A stretch of 64,000 nt of DNA from Rosa chinensis (taxonomy: Eukaryota > Streptophyta > Magnoliopsida > Rosales > Rosaceae): assembly GCF_002994745.2 (NCBI RefSeq), contig NC_037089.1, forward strand, positions 14,216,141 to 14,280,140, given 5' to 3'. Each line of letters opens with the position of its first letter. Position 1 is the stretch's first letter. Made by a program: the position numbers and the translations under genes. Below the pieces are notes generated by a model that did no database searches, was not told the origin of the DNA, and worked only from the letters and a program-made list of their open reading frames with translations. Below are positions 35,528-47,280 of this stretch, one piece after another.

Positions 35528-36653
35528 GAACATGAGGAACATGATGTTCAACATCAATCCCAATGGACATGCAATAATCATCAAAAGTTTTTGATGTAAA
35601 CTCCCCAGCGTTGTCTAATCTTATAGACTTAATAGCATGATCAGGGTGGTGAGCCCTTAATTTAATAATTTGTGCTAGGAGTTTAGCAAATGCAGCGTTC
35701 CTTGTGGACAAAAGCATGACATGTGACCAGCGTATCGATGCATCAACCAACACTATAAAATATCTAAATGGTCCGCATGGTGGTTGAATAGGTCCACAAA
35801 TATCACCTTGGATTCTTTGCAAGAATGGTATATTTTCTTTAGTGTCCTTTGCATAGGATGGTCTCGATCTTAATTTTGCTAAAGAGCAGGCTTTGCAAAA
35901 CGAATGATGGGCTTTAGAAACAACCAATAAGGATTTTGGTTGAGCCACGAAGTCATAATTGACTTTAGAAGTAGAAGGAGGAGTCAAACAATGGTCCACG
36001 GCATCAAAGCCATGTTGTTTCCGTAGGGGGTAGACGACGCTAACCCTAAGTGGCCGATCTTGCATAGTCTTGGCGCCGTGAGGTTCAGGTGCATCTCCTC
36101 GAACCAATTTTTGGTTTTTACTTATCTTCGTTCTGAAGAATGGATGTCCGTGTGAAGTCTTTAATATACGGATCATCATATCACGACCTGGGTGTCCAAG
36201 ACGGTCATGCCAAAGTCTATATGTGTCAGAATCCCATAAATCATCTCTCATAACATGATTGGATTCAATTATTCGAATAGTGGTTACATACAACCTACTA
36301 AATCTACACATAAGTTTCTCTAAGACTTTTTTATGTCTGTAGTCATTAGAGGTGATGCAAAGGAACTCTTGTCCATTCTCACAATGTGTTTCCATATGAA
36401 AACCATTGGCTCTTATGTTTTTGAAGCTCAAAAGGGTTCTTTCAGCCCTAGGAGCGTAGAGAGCTTCAGTGACATTAATGATTGTGCCATGTGGCAACAA
36501 GAATTGAGCTGGTCCTCAACCATGAATCAATTTAGATAACCCTGCCATCCTAGTCACTGAAGACCGAGTAGGCGTTATCTCAAGAAATAACTGCCTATTT
36601 CGAAGTATGCTGTGCATAGTATCACTATCCACGAGGCATTCTGGCTCTCCAGG
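35528..36653 (-). pseudogene. Copia-B protease and integrase N-terminal half
   Basis: It reads protease ECLVDSD (the usual DSG changed to DSD), then FLPNGT-like text and ITSNDY. The GAG-pre-integrase region has RLWHDRLGHPGRDMM and the CKAC zinc ligands. The integrase core has GDICGPI and RLDNAGEF. It stops at the Tat-1 insertion point, and the missing half is at 23562-23993. The 5-bp TSD GGTGT is the only overlap. A stop or frameshift separates 36500 from the protease. Confidence 0.85.
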
Positions 36654-37168
36654 TGTTAGTGTTTAAAGTTCAGCGGTAGCTAAACCCTTGTTAACGTTGG
36701 TCCGATGAACGGACCGTTACCTATGATATTCTCAGAATTTCCGCTACCTGTCAAATGAAATATAAAGGTCGTTAGAGGGAGACCGCGTTGGGCGGCCTTC
36801 TCTTCTACGATGCCTAAGTTAGTCAATATATTTATGTTGACAAAGTAATAGTAGGTAAGTATTAGAATGCGTAATTAATGAAGAGAGAGGAGAGAACCTT
36901 TTATAGGTGAGAAGGGAACTGATCTTCTCCATGTTTTCGATGTGGGACTGATGTGCTTCAGTCCCCAGCTTCTAGAGCTTTTGATGCTGTCTTGGAGCGG
37001 CGCGTGGTGGCCCATCAGCGGTGATCTGAGGGCAAGCCAGGGCTTGGGCGGTAGCCTGTTTGGCTGTGTTCCCATTGGTCACTCCTTTGTAGGAGTCAGT
37101 ACCGCTGGGGGTAGCATGAGCGTGGCTCATTATAGCTAATTATGCTTGCAAATGCCTATGTAAGTACA
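36654..37168 (-). repeat. Tat-2 3' LTR
   Basis: 515 bp, TGTTAGTG...GTAAGTACA. The minus-strand TATA CTATAAAAGG is at about 36897-36906. The adjoining AGTCCCCCAAGTCCCC is the polypurine tract read on the plus strand. Confidence 0.95.
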
Positions 37169-37268
37169 AGTCCCCCAAGTCCCCAGTCATGGAGGGCAAT
37201 CTTGGTTGGGGAGTTGCCTAGAGGTTCGAAGCGTTGCTTCCGCCAGTCTTGCAAAAGCATAATTAGCG

Positions 37269-37640
37269 TAAGTGCTTTGTCAACCATGGACTTACTGAAA
37301 AAATGCTTTATACCCTTTCGGGTGGGCCCCTGCTAGGCCCCCTAGGGAGTCCCCCACTCCCCGGCTAAGATAGACCTCCGTTTGGCCAGTGTATTTTTTG
37401 TTAAGGGGAGTTGCGTTGAGCAGAGGGTGTGGGGTAGTGAACCCACTATTTGATACCCAAGTGGCGGGGGTCAACATGCCTGATCAAGGCCATCGAAAAC
37501 TCTGTTGACACGTCCCCTTGCCTGTCCCAGAGGACCATGTTTTGACTGCAACGCCGCGTTGCGGTCGTTGTGAAAGTGAGGCATTGCCTAGGGAATTGCC
37601 GTTGGCGGGAGTCCCTCCGCTGACTATAAGTGGCCGACAA
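37269..37640 (-). repeat. 3' non-coding block shared by Tat-1, Tat-2, NA-1 and NA-2
   Basis: Words such as CCCTTTCGGG, GGCCCCTGCTAGGCC, GAGTCCCCCACTCC, GAGCAGAGGGTG, ATACCCAAGTG and GACTGCAACGCCGCG recur in order at about 44180-44440 (NA-1), 56060-56340 (NA-2) and, inverted, 34600-34890 (Tat-1). Confidence 0.8.
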
Positions 37641-37729
37641 TATTGTGAGGACCTAACTGGCGGCGGCCTGGTGAGTGGCGTTGCGGTCAGCGGTCTTTCT
37701 TCCAAGGTGCCAAGGGAGAAGTCTCGCTA

Positions 37730-38300
37730 GTGGCATTGCGCTTAGAGGAGACTAGCTCGCTTGCAAGATGGGAAGAGAGAAGTTCCACTGGAGGAGTTGC
37801 GCCTAGCGAAGACTAGCTTGCTTGCAAGATGGAAAGAGAGAAGTTCCGCTGTCAGAGTTGCACCTAGCGGAGACTATCGCTTGCAAGATGGAAAGGGATA
37901 AGTGCCGCTAGCGGAGTTGTGCTTAGCGGAGACTAGCTCGCTTGCAAGATGGAAAGAGAGAAGTTTCGCTAGCGGAGTTGCGCTTAGCGGAGACTAGCTC
38001 TCTTGCAAGATGGAAAGAGAGAAGTTCCGCTGGCGGAGTTGCGCCTAGCGGAGACTAGCTTGTTTGCAAGATGGAAAGAGAGAAGTTCTGCTGGCGAAGT
38101 TGCGCCTAGCGGAGATTATCGCTTGCAAGATGGAAAGGGAGAAGTGCTGCTAGCAGAGTTGTGCTTAGCGGAGACTAGCTCGCTTGCAAAATGGAAAGAG
38201 AGAAGTTCCGCTAGCGGAGTTGCGCTTAGCGGAGACTAGCTCGCTTGCAAGATGAAAAGAGAGAAGTTCCGCTAGCGAAGTTGCGCTTAGCGGAGACTCC
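37730..38300. repeat. Tat-2 tandem array, about nine units of 59-61 bp
   Basis: Unit landmarks GCAAGATGGAAAG recur at about 37765, 37826, 37885, 37946, 38007, 38068, 38127, 38188 and 38249. Reverse-complemented, the unit aligns with the Tat-1 unit (GCTAAGCGCAACTCCGCTAG against GCTGAGCGAAACCCCGCTAG). Confidence 0.95.
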
Positions 38301-38457
38301 ATCGATTCGTAGTCTTCCTCGTCAGTGGTTACTTCTGGTAGATGCTTCGTTTGACAATGCCCGACACGTGGTCGTCACAGATTGGGTTAGCGTGTGTGAT
38401 AACGTCTTTTCAGCACGCCCGTCTTTTTGCCATTAATGTGAGTAATTACTAATCTTG

Positions 38458-38480
38458 TAACCGAGGCGTCGCCTCGGTTA
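38458..38480. promoter_or_regulatory. conserved 10-bp inverted repeat, Tat-2 copy
   Basis: TAACCGAGGC-GTC-GCCTCGGTTA lies about 90 bp upstream of the TATA-like CATAAAAG at 38571. The arms equal those in Tat-1, but the loop differs. Confidence 0.8.
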
Positions 38481-38570
38481 ATCCGGAGAGTAAGTGTGTT
38501 TGTGGGGCACGTGTACGGTTGTGGTGAGATGTTGTTTTTCAGTGGACGACCTAGATTAGCTTGATGTTAA

Positions 38571-40794
38571 CATAAAAGAGAGGGAAACCTGGAGGTTTGA
38601 CACTTCGTCCTTTTTATCTAGTGTTGTCGTCTTCAAGCTTCGCCCTGGGTTCCGAGAAGAAGATTGCTACGATTCCGTGAAGTTGTCGATCTTTGAAGTA
38701 CGAAGATCTCCTGCAGTGAAAAGAAGCGCCTTCGGTGGTCGCACCAAAGTCTTCATCTTTGAGGTTGGTATTCTGAATCCCATCCCTGTTTTATTGGATT
38801 TATGTGTTTGCTTTTGTCAGTTTCTGGGTTTTTTTCCTATTTGGGGTACTCTGTTCCTCCCCGATGTGCTCTGAGGGTGTAAAGCGAGTTTTGGGGATGG
38901 GTTTTGGTGTTTGGTAGAGAGTTGAGGTTTAGGGATTTGTTGGATGGTCCAATCTGGGTTGAGTATATGGGTGCTTTCTGTTCTTGTTTTGGTATTTTAT
39001 GGGCAATTGTTCTTGATGCTCCTGGATGTAAGTGATAAAGGGATAGCTTAGATCCTATGCAAACTGACTGGTTTGAGTTTTAGGGATTTGGGATGGCTAG
39101 CGTCGTAGAGATCTCGAGCGGTGAGGGTTTCGGGTCTGACGAGTAGCTGAACGTGGCAGATAGGGTGTTTATTGACTTGTTGCGTCCGTTTGCCCCTGCA
39201 GGAACCTCCCAGTCTGAACCGGTCAACCGTGTGAAACGGGTGTTGCGCCTGCCAGACGTTGTGAAGCTGCGACCGCAGTGCAAGAGGCGATATTCCACCA
39301 GGGAGTGACATTCCCGCTACTGCCAAATCTCCAGATTTTGGTCTGTGAATTTGGCCTCACTTTTGGACAGATTTGCCCTAACATGTGGCGGTTGCTTATG
39401 GCGCTCAACTCACGATGACGGTTGTCCGGCTGTGAGGGTCCAACCGTGGCGGAGGTGTTACACTTCTACGAATTAATATATGTGCGGCGCTAAGGTTGCA
39501 GTGGGTAGGTGAACCTGAGTCGTCGTCAGGGGGCGCCCAAATTGGTCGAGAATCTGAAGGATTCTTTGTCACCTTAGCGGGGGACCTTCTGCGTTACCAC
39601 CGATGGATGGGAGTACCAAGCGAGGTTGAATGCGGGAGAGCCGACATTCAGGATTAAGTCAGAATTCCAACCTATTCGAGGTTGTCGCTGGCTTCCGCTG
39701 CTCAGGGTTGGTTTTGGTTACACAATAATTCCTGTTGTAGTGACTAGTTTTTTTTGTGTGCAGTGGGTCTGCGCTATAACCTTACGCATGTAGAAGAGTG
39801 CTGTGTGGTGAGGATTCGAGGCTGCTGGCGGAACCGCAACCTGCTAGATCTTTGCCTACTCACCGGGTGGGAGTTGTTGGTCGATCAGCAGCTGACACGA
39901 GCCCTTGGTAAGTATCATCCGCGGATAAGTGTTTTAGTTTGTGTTGTCAAGCTAACACTTTCTTTTGTATAGATTCTCCGCCGGGAAACAGAGCAAGCCA
40001 CGAGGCGTTTGAGAATGCCATGGACAACGCCTAGATAAACAATTTCTTGGAGAGTATGTACGCCTCTAGGCTAGCCGCCAAGAAGACTGCTGTTGATTCC
40101 GAGACACTAGTGCTGTGTCAGTCTGAGGCTCCAGTTGTGCTACCAATGCCGCATCACTCTCACCTTGGTGCATATGGTTCTCCTGTCGTTCAGGCGAGCA
40201 CTGACGTGGGCGGTGGGGCCTTCGACGGAACCCTGCTGCAACTGTGCAGCAAAAAGAGAGGATGCCCGCTAGCCGGCGTGGGCCGCAGAAGTCGAAAGTG
40301 GTGCCGCCAGCTAAAGCAGTGACCATTGCGGGGTTGGGGCCACAGAAGAGGTCGATGACCGCCGCTGCTGGATCCACACGGGCGGTGCTACAGAGGAAGC
40401 GTCGCCAAAATGACACTGATGAAGAAGAGGAAGGGGACGACGCTGAGACTATCGGTGCCCATCAGTAGAAGAAGGCCAGGCAGGCTCCGTCCAAGGTGAC
40501 CGCGCTCGCCAGTGGGGAAGAGGTACAGGCAAGTGACCTTGACTCGTTTTCCTCGTACGCCGAATTCTTGGATGCATCGGAGCGGGAGTTTTTGTTCCAC
40601 CTCTGCAAGAGGCTGGGATTCGGTAGACTGGATGGGACCGTCGGTCTAACGATGCTGCAGCAGTCACCATTTAGCTTGGCCTTTGGCCACTTGTCTGTCG
40701 GGTTGCATGAATTCTTCCTGGCGGCCTCGAAGCCGCCCTAGGTCAAGCGGCAGTTGCGGGAGGAGCTCGAAGTCCTTTAGGAAGAACTGGCGGA
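38571..40794 (+). pseudogene. Tat-2 antisense gene, degenerate and cut by NA-2
   Basis: The layout matches the Tat-1 copy: CATAAAAG at 38571, a 5'-UTR intron at 38764-39083, an ATG at 39092, and coding introns at 39681-39763 and 39908-39972. The ATG opens MASVVEISSGEGFGSDE and then a stop. The PF04195-like part (GVTFPLLPNLQILVCEFG, then CPNMWRLLMALNS) covers about 39298-39480 and carries several stops. The middle part (FAYAEF-like SSYAEFLDASEREFLFHLC) is open at 40496-40741. The coiled-coil C-terminus is lost at about 40794, where NA-2 LTR sequence begins. Conserved splice sites despite coding decay argue that the gene was once expressed. Confidence 0.7.
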
Positions 40795-41187
<393 letters not shown>

Positions 41188-42088
41188 TGACTTGTGTATT
41201 AACTTGTGTATTATGTACAATTTACTTGTTAATTATACTTGTAGTCTGTAATTCATAGATTCTTATTTGTATATTTTGTATTTCTTTGTTAATTATAGTC
41301 ACTAACTTTTTTTTAATGGAGGTACTGTCTGGCTGAAAGACGTTAAACTCAAGCGCTGCTTGGGAGGCAACCCAATTTAGAAGTAGCTGTGAATGAGTCT
41401 TCAAACACAGATTTGCTTTCTTTCCCTATTTTTTTTTAATTTTTCTTCTTTGTTTTTATTTAAGAATTTTTTTTTTCATAAATGCCTTCTATCTATGCTT
41501 ATTTGTGTTCATTGCATGCTTATGATTGATTACATTGAGGACAATGCAATATTTAAGTGTGGGGGAAGGGATATATATTATTGTCTTTTATTTTTAGTCA
41601 TATATATTGAAAAGTACAAGTCTTTTATTTTGAGTCATATATATTGAAAAATACAAAAAAAATTGAAAAAATGTCAACAATAAAAAAAGTTCGTTGCTTT
41701 TATTTATTGAGTCTTAGTCCTTTGTTTTTATTTTTGAATCATAGGATGCCCTTTCAACTGTCTAAGATGATTCTATATCTTTAAAATTATGGCTAAAAGA
41801 GGATCACAATATTGAGATGATTTTAAATGGTATTCTTTGGTTAATTGAGATATATGAAAAATGTATGCATGTGTAGTGGATATGGATTTCATAACCTTGG
41901 TACAGAATATGAGCATGTTAAGATGAGTTTTGATTCATAAAAGCTCATGTGAGATATTTGAGCCCATGTCCCTTTTTCTTGGAGTGATAAATGAAAAAAA
42001 ATATTCTTATTTTCTTGGCGATGTTTTGACGATCTCATTATTCCTCATTTGATTGATTGCTTGCCATAGATTAAGTTTGATAGACTAG

Positions 42089-42580
42089 TGTTAACGTTTG
42101 GATCCGTGGGATCTCTAGTTAGCTTTAGTGAGAGAGAGAGAGAGTGACACAAGATGTATAGTGGTTCGTTTCCCGCCTTAGCGGGAAACTACGTCCACTT
42201 GAATGTGTACTAGTGTGTCGAGCCTTGCGGCCTAACAAGATTACAAGAGATGTAATGGGATTGGGATCCCCTGAGTTGTGGGAGGAGAGTTCCTTTTATA
42301 GGTGAAGGAAGCCATCTAATCTACATTTTCTTAGATGTGGGACAAGCAAGATAACTATTCTAGTGTAGAAATGCCTAGTGTGGAGGCAACTTGGCAAGGC
42401 CGGAAAGGTGGCTTCCCGGCGACGGATTTGTGACTTCTGGATACCGTAGCGTAGCTTGAACATAGGGCTATACGATGGATATCGCGGTTAGGCCTTGCCA
42501 TGTCTCGTGGATGTCCCAAAGTGGGTGTTACTTATGCTTGGTGATGTAGTAAATACTCCATATTGTTGGAGGTATGTACA
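42089..42580 (-). repeat. NA-1 3' LTR
   Basis: 492 bp, TGTTAACG...GTATGTACA. The minus-strand TATA CTATAAAAGG is at about 42294-42303. The polypurine tract reads AGTCCCCGAAGTCCCC on the plus strand from 42581. Confidence 0.95.
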
Positions 42581-43136
42581 AGTCCCCGAAGTCCCCAAGT
42601 AAGAGGAGCTTCTTGGTTGGGGAGTTATAACCACGAAGTCATCAAGCATAAGTAACCGGGCGGCACGGGGCCCCTACAAGTCCCTGAACTCCGTAAGCAA
42701 GAAGGGACTCGTTAACCTGCACAACAAAGACAAAAAACAGGCATATGTAGAACGCTCGTTGCATTGGGCAACAAATGTGAGTTGCAATGATATGCCTTGG
42801 CATATATGAACGTATGGGGTGCGTGATACATGTTGATGTATACATGCGAGTGGCGCCGAGTACGATCGATTATGACGTACAAACTCGAGAACGCGTATGG
42901 TCGTGTGAGCATATGGATTGCATACGATAAATGTAAGTTGTATGAGCGTTGCGGAGGTAAGCGTTTGTAATTCGTGAGTGTTGAATGCTTGAACGGTTGT
43001 GTTTGTTTGGTTGTCGCTCGTATTAATGGAACGTGAAAAGAATTCGATTTGTCACAAGCGACAAATGGTAGAAGAATTCAATGTTCCATTAACGTGTGGT
43101 GTGTCGAGTAGACATGAGTGTAAAGTTCGAGGATTG

Positions 43137-44030
43137 CCGGGCAGGCATGAGCGAAACACTCGGGGTTGCCGGGAAGGCATGAGCGGGAAGCTCGTGGGTT
43201 TCCGGGAAGGCATGAGCCGAAGCTCGTGGGTTGCCGGGAAGGCATGAGCCGAAGCTCGTGGGTTGCCAGGAAGGCATGAGCGGGAAGCTCGTGGGTTGCC
43301 GGGAAGGCATGAGCCGAAGCTCAGGGGTGCCGGGAAGGCATGAGCGGGAAGCTCGTAGGTTGCCGGGAAGGCATGAGCGGAAGCTCGGGGGTGCCGGGAA
43401 GGCATGAGCGGAAGCTCGGGGGTACCGGGAAGGCATGAGCGGAAGCTCGTGGGTTGCCGGGAAGGCATGAGCGGGAAGCTCGTGGGTTGCCGGGAAGGCA
43501 TAAGAGGGAAGCTCGTGAGTTGCCGGGAAGGCATGAGCGGGAAGCTCGTGAGCGGAAGCTCCAGGGTTGCCGAGAAGGCATGAGCGGTAAGCTCGGGAGC
43601 GGAAGCTCCAGGGTGCGCCGAAGGCATGAGCGGTAAGCTCGTGAGCGGAAGCTCGGGGTTGCCGGGGAGGCATGAGCAGAAGCTCGGGGTGCTGGGAAGG
43701 CATGAGCGGAAAGCTCGTGAGCGGAAGCTCAAGAGTTGCCGGGAAGGCATGAGCGGAAGCTCGGGGTGCTGGGAAGGCATGAGCGGAAGCTCGGGGGTGC
43801 CGCGAAGGCATGAGCGGAAAGCTCGTGAGCGGAAGCTCAAGAGTTGCCGGGAAGGCATGAGTGGTAAGCTCGGGAGCGGAAGCTCCAGGGTGCTGCGAAG
43901 GCATGAGCGGTAAGCTCGTGAGCGGAAGCTCGGGGTGCTGGGAAGGCATGAGCGGAAGCTCGGGGTGCCGGGAAGGCATTAACGGGTAGCTCGAAGGTGA
44001 TGCCTTGAGGCATGAGCGTGACCGTTGCTA
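43137..44030. repeat. NA-1 tandem array of GGCATGAGCGGAAGCTCG-type units
   Basis: About 25 units of roughly 28-49 bp, each with GGCATGAGCG and AAGCTCG and joined by GGGTTGCCGGGAA-like text. Long ORFs on both strands (for example 43979-43089 minus) are by-products of repeats without stops. The last unit runs into GTGACCGTTGCTAATTATG, which resembles the end of a Tat LTR. Confidence 0.9.
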
Positions 44031-44479
44031 ATTATGCTGGGCTGTATGTACAAGTCCCCGAAGTCCCCAGTCAAGGAGGGTGTCCTTGCGGGTTGATACC
44101 AAAGCGTAGCTTTGTGCCGTATATCAAGCATAATTAGTGCGAGTGCGTCGTCCATCTAGAATTGGTTGGAGCGAACGCTTTTGCCCTTTCGGGCAGGCCC
44201 CTGCCAGGCCCTGCGAGGAGTCCCCCACTCCTGGCCATAGACCTCCGGATGGTCGGAAAATTGTTTGATGAGGGGAGCTGCGCGGAGCAGAGGGTGCTGG
44301 GTAGCGAGCCCAATCTTTGGTACCCAAGCGTCGGGGTTAACTGCCGGATCAATGGCTGCCGTAGGCTGTGTTAACTAGTCCCTTGCTGTTTTCTCAAAGG
44401 AGAAACTTGACTGCAATGCCGCGTAGCGGTCATTGTCATTATGAGACGTTGCCTTACCGCCTGGCGGTTGGATGAAAAA

Positions 44480-45780
44480 TGATAAACACAGAGCAAGTAA
44501 TAATATTTTGTATGAGCGTCCCATGTTTATTTAATTGAGTTGCAATTAAAATAGAAGCATGGCATATGTGTATAGCATATACTTGTAATGTGGATGCTAA
44601 TATCATTTGTGCATTTTTGTAGATATGCTTAAGGATCATTGAGACCGATAAGTGAAGCATGGCATATCTAGCATGTGAGACCTAGAAAGTATTGCCAAAT
44701 CTACGAAATGTTGTAGGCATGCTTAAAAGTTATGGAAGCATGTAAAGATATATCAAGTGTGATATTCTATAAGCATGCTTTAGAAGTAGTAAAAGCATGG
44801 TATTGGCATGGCGGTAGCTCAAATTGAAAGAGCGTAAAATGTAAGATATAGTGACTTATCTTATGCCGATTTGGAGGTTAGCGGAGTTGGCCGAGCATGA
44901 CGGTCCATTGCTCGTGGCGGATAAAGTACTCCGATAATACCCGTCAACCCGTAGTTGAGGTTGAATGCTCAATAGAAATAGTTGAATTTCCTTGAAACAA
45001 AATAGATGATTAATATGTAGATTTGAAAAATCAACACTAATAATTTGCATATGTACTTTGATAAAATTGTGAGCAAAGTGTATATTGCACAAGTGAGATA
45101 ATCATGTTGTATTGATATATATATGGTGAGAAGTATGAGTATCCTTCAAACAACAAAAGCTAGAAATGCATAGCAATTTTGATGTCACCATGTACATAAG
45201 TTAAAGACATATATGCATATGAGGATATGCAAGAAGCAAAGAAAGGATGCTTTAGGTCGTTGCTTTCTATGTCATGAGGCATGTGTTAAAAAAGGCCAGT
45301 AGAGATGGCGCATGCGACCAGTTTAACAAGTACCCAAAGTGAGATATAATCATGCATAACAAAGCTAGCATGCATGAAGTAGTAAATGAGCTTAACGTGG
45401 TAGTTAGGGGACTTTGTTTGCACATGTATGTATGTACATGTATTATAAACACTTTATGGAAGACAACTAAATATCTTGTATCATATGCATGTTGATGCAT
45501 ATATACCATGCTTATGCATAGGTGGACTATACATGGGACGAGCTGCAAGTGTGCATGAGCACGTGTCCAAAGTCATCTAATCATACAGTTTATGATGGTA
45601 TGACCGCAAGTAACTATGACTTTGAGTGATGAGCATATACAAAGGCATTATGTGGCTATGTGTTGCGTGTACATACATGAACAAAGTACAATAAGCTGTC
45701 ATGGACAGATAATTATTGTTTGACTTGTGCAAAGGCATGGGTGCGTGGTATCCACATTAAGCTCAATAAAATAGATAAAC
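44480..45780. other. NA-1 AT-rich interior, no gene
   Basis: No coding motif. It has many ATGCATAT and AAGCATGGCAT-like words, shared with NA-2 at 56500-56900. Confidence 0.6.
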
Positions 45781-47230
45781 AAAGAAGGAAGAGAAACTCA
45801 GCTTTGTTGGCCTCTCTGCTGCAAGCGGCATGGAATCGATGGAGAAAGAAGACCGCTGCAATTGTTGGCGGAGGAAACTCGTTCAGCTGAGAAGTTCGGC
45901 GGAGGAAGTTCGTCCAGCTGAGAAGTCCGGCGGAGGAAGTTTGAAGTTCGGCGGTGAACTTCCAGCGGTGAAGTTCGACGGTGAACTTCGAAGTTCGGCG
46001 GTGAACTTCCAGCGGTGCCACTCGGCGGTGACTTTCCAGCTGTGAACTTCCAGCGGTGCCACTCGGCGGTGACCTTCCAGCGGTGATGTGGCTGGCGGAG
46101 CGGAGCGTTTGGCCAGCGGAGGTGGTTGGTAGAGGAATGAACGCTGGGTGTTGCTAGCGGGGGTTTTGCTCGACGGAGGCCTGGCCAGCGGAAGAGTTCA
46201 GCGGTGACTTGCCAGCGGGGGTGCTGTGCCGCTAGAGGTGCCTTGCGTCTAGAGTGGGTCAGCGGCGGAGCGAAGGCGTTGGGCAACGAGTTAGGCGGAG
46301 GGAAGATTGGCGCGCAGCAGTGTAGCGGAGCATCCCCGGCGGAGCTGCAACGAAGCCTTGTAGAGCGTGACGAGTTCGCTGGGCGGGGCAGTAGAGCACT
46401 GGGCGGAGCTGAGCTATGCTAGCGGTTGAAAGTGGTGGTGTACAGTGTGGCGGTGCAGACCAGCGGTGATGTGGCCAAGCGGAGGAGGGTGCAGTTGAGG
46501 CTGCCCAGCAGTGGTGGAGCTGGAGGAGGGCTCTTTGGCGGTCAGCGGAGCCTTTTGCCGGCGGAGGATAAAGAAGATGGTCGCTGGTTGATCATGGGTG
46601 CCCAGCGCCTTCTGGTTAGCGGTAGCTTCAGCCAGCGGAGCCGCGTAGGATGGTGCGCTGATGGACGGTCAGCGGTACGGTTTGGTTAGCGGAGACAGTC
46701 TGGTGGAGCGGAGCTCGGCGGAGACCACCCGGCTGTGAATCCCAGCGGAGCTTGCAGCAGCCTGCAGCAGGAACGCGTCAGCATAGCTTGCCTTGGAGGT
46801 GAAGTTCGGCGGAGGTGCGCAGCGGAGGCCAGCGAGTGGAGCTCGGATGCGAAGCTATCCGGCGGTAATGGCCAGAGGAGGCAGCCTTGGTCGGCGGAGG
46901 ACCAGTTTGGCGGGGATGCAAGTTGGGTGGAGTTGCAGCTTCGAGTGTGGCGGAGCGGAGGTCTGCCTGAGCCAGCGGAGGATGTGGCTGGAGGAGGGAG
47001 TTGCAGCGGAGGAAGGAGACAACGCAACGAAGAAGAAGATGGGTGTCCAGAAAAAAATGTCTGGGTGCCCAGCGGAATTTTTGCCGCCCATATTTTTTTT
47101 TTTTTTTTTTTTTTAAGGTTCAGCGTTGACTAACCTTGGTCAGCGTTGACCAGACGTTGACTGGCCCCTGATGGGCGTTGACCGACTCCGTCGGGCGTTG
47201 ACCAACCTTTAATTTGATGTTTACCGAAGT
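45780..47230 (-). other. NA-1 leader region rich in CCGCTGG/GCGGAG motifs
   Basis: This occupies the gag position, next to the PBS. On the plus strand AGCGGAG, AGCGGTG and GGCGGTGAAC words recur dozens of times. Open frames such as 46286-45798 (minus) give low-complexity Arg/Pro-rich products with no domain I recognise, so I call no gene. Confidence 0.5.
47125..47202 (+). promoter_or_regulatory. cluster of five GTTGAC(C/T) motifs
   Basis: TTGAC cores lie at 47126, 47146, 47157, 47178 and 47198, all in the same orientation and each followed by C or T, as in WRKY W-boxes. They lie just inside NA-1's 5' end, downstream of the LTR promoter. Confidence 0.55.
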
Positions 47231-47258
47231 TCATGGTACGTGACGAAGCCATTGTGTT

Positions 47259-47279
47259 GGCTTCCCACAGACGGCGCCA
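47259..47279 (-). other. NA-1 primer-binding site
   Basis: On the minus strand TGGCGCCGTCTGTGGG and the following bases lie one base from the 5' LTR, identical to Tat-1's site. Confidence 0.85.
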
Positions 47280-47280
47280 A

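Noticed and set aside
37000..38300. A CRISPR-like reading of the 61-bp arrays
   Set aside because: Units are directly adjoining with no unique spacers, and the context is a plant retrotransposon; these are ordinary tandem repeats.
43052..43979. Long minus-strand ORFs of 268 and 296 codons with repeated HAFPATHELP-like text
   Set aside because: They are overlapping frames of a tandem repeat whose units lack stops. Both strands are open, no domain is visible, and NA-2 does not keep the frame.
45798..46286. 162-codon Arg/Pro-rich minus-strand ORF in NA-1
   Set aside because: It is low-complexity, made of the GCGGAG/GCGGTG words, with no family resemblance and no partner in NA-2.
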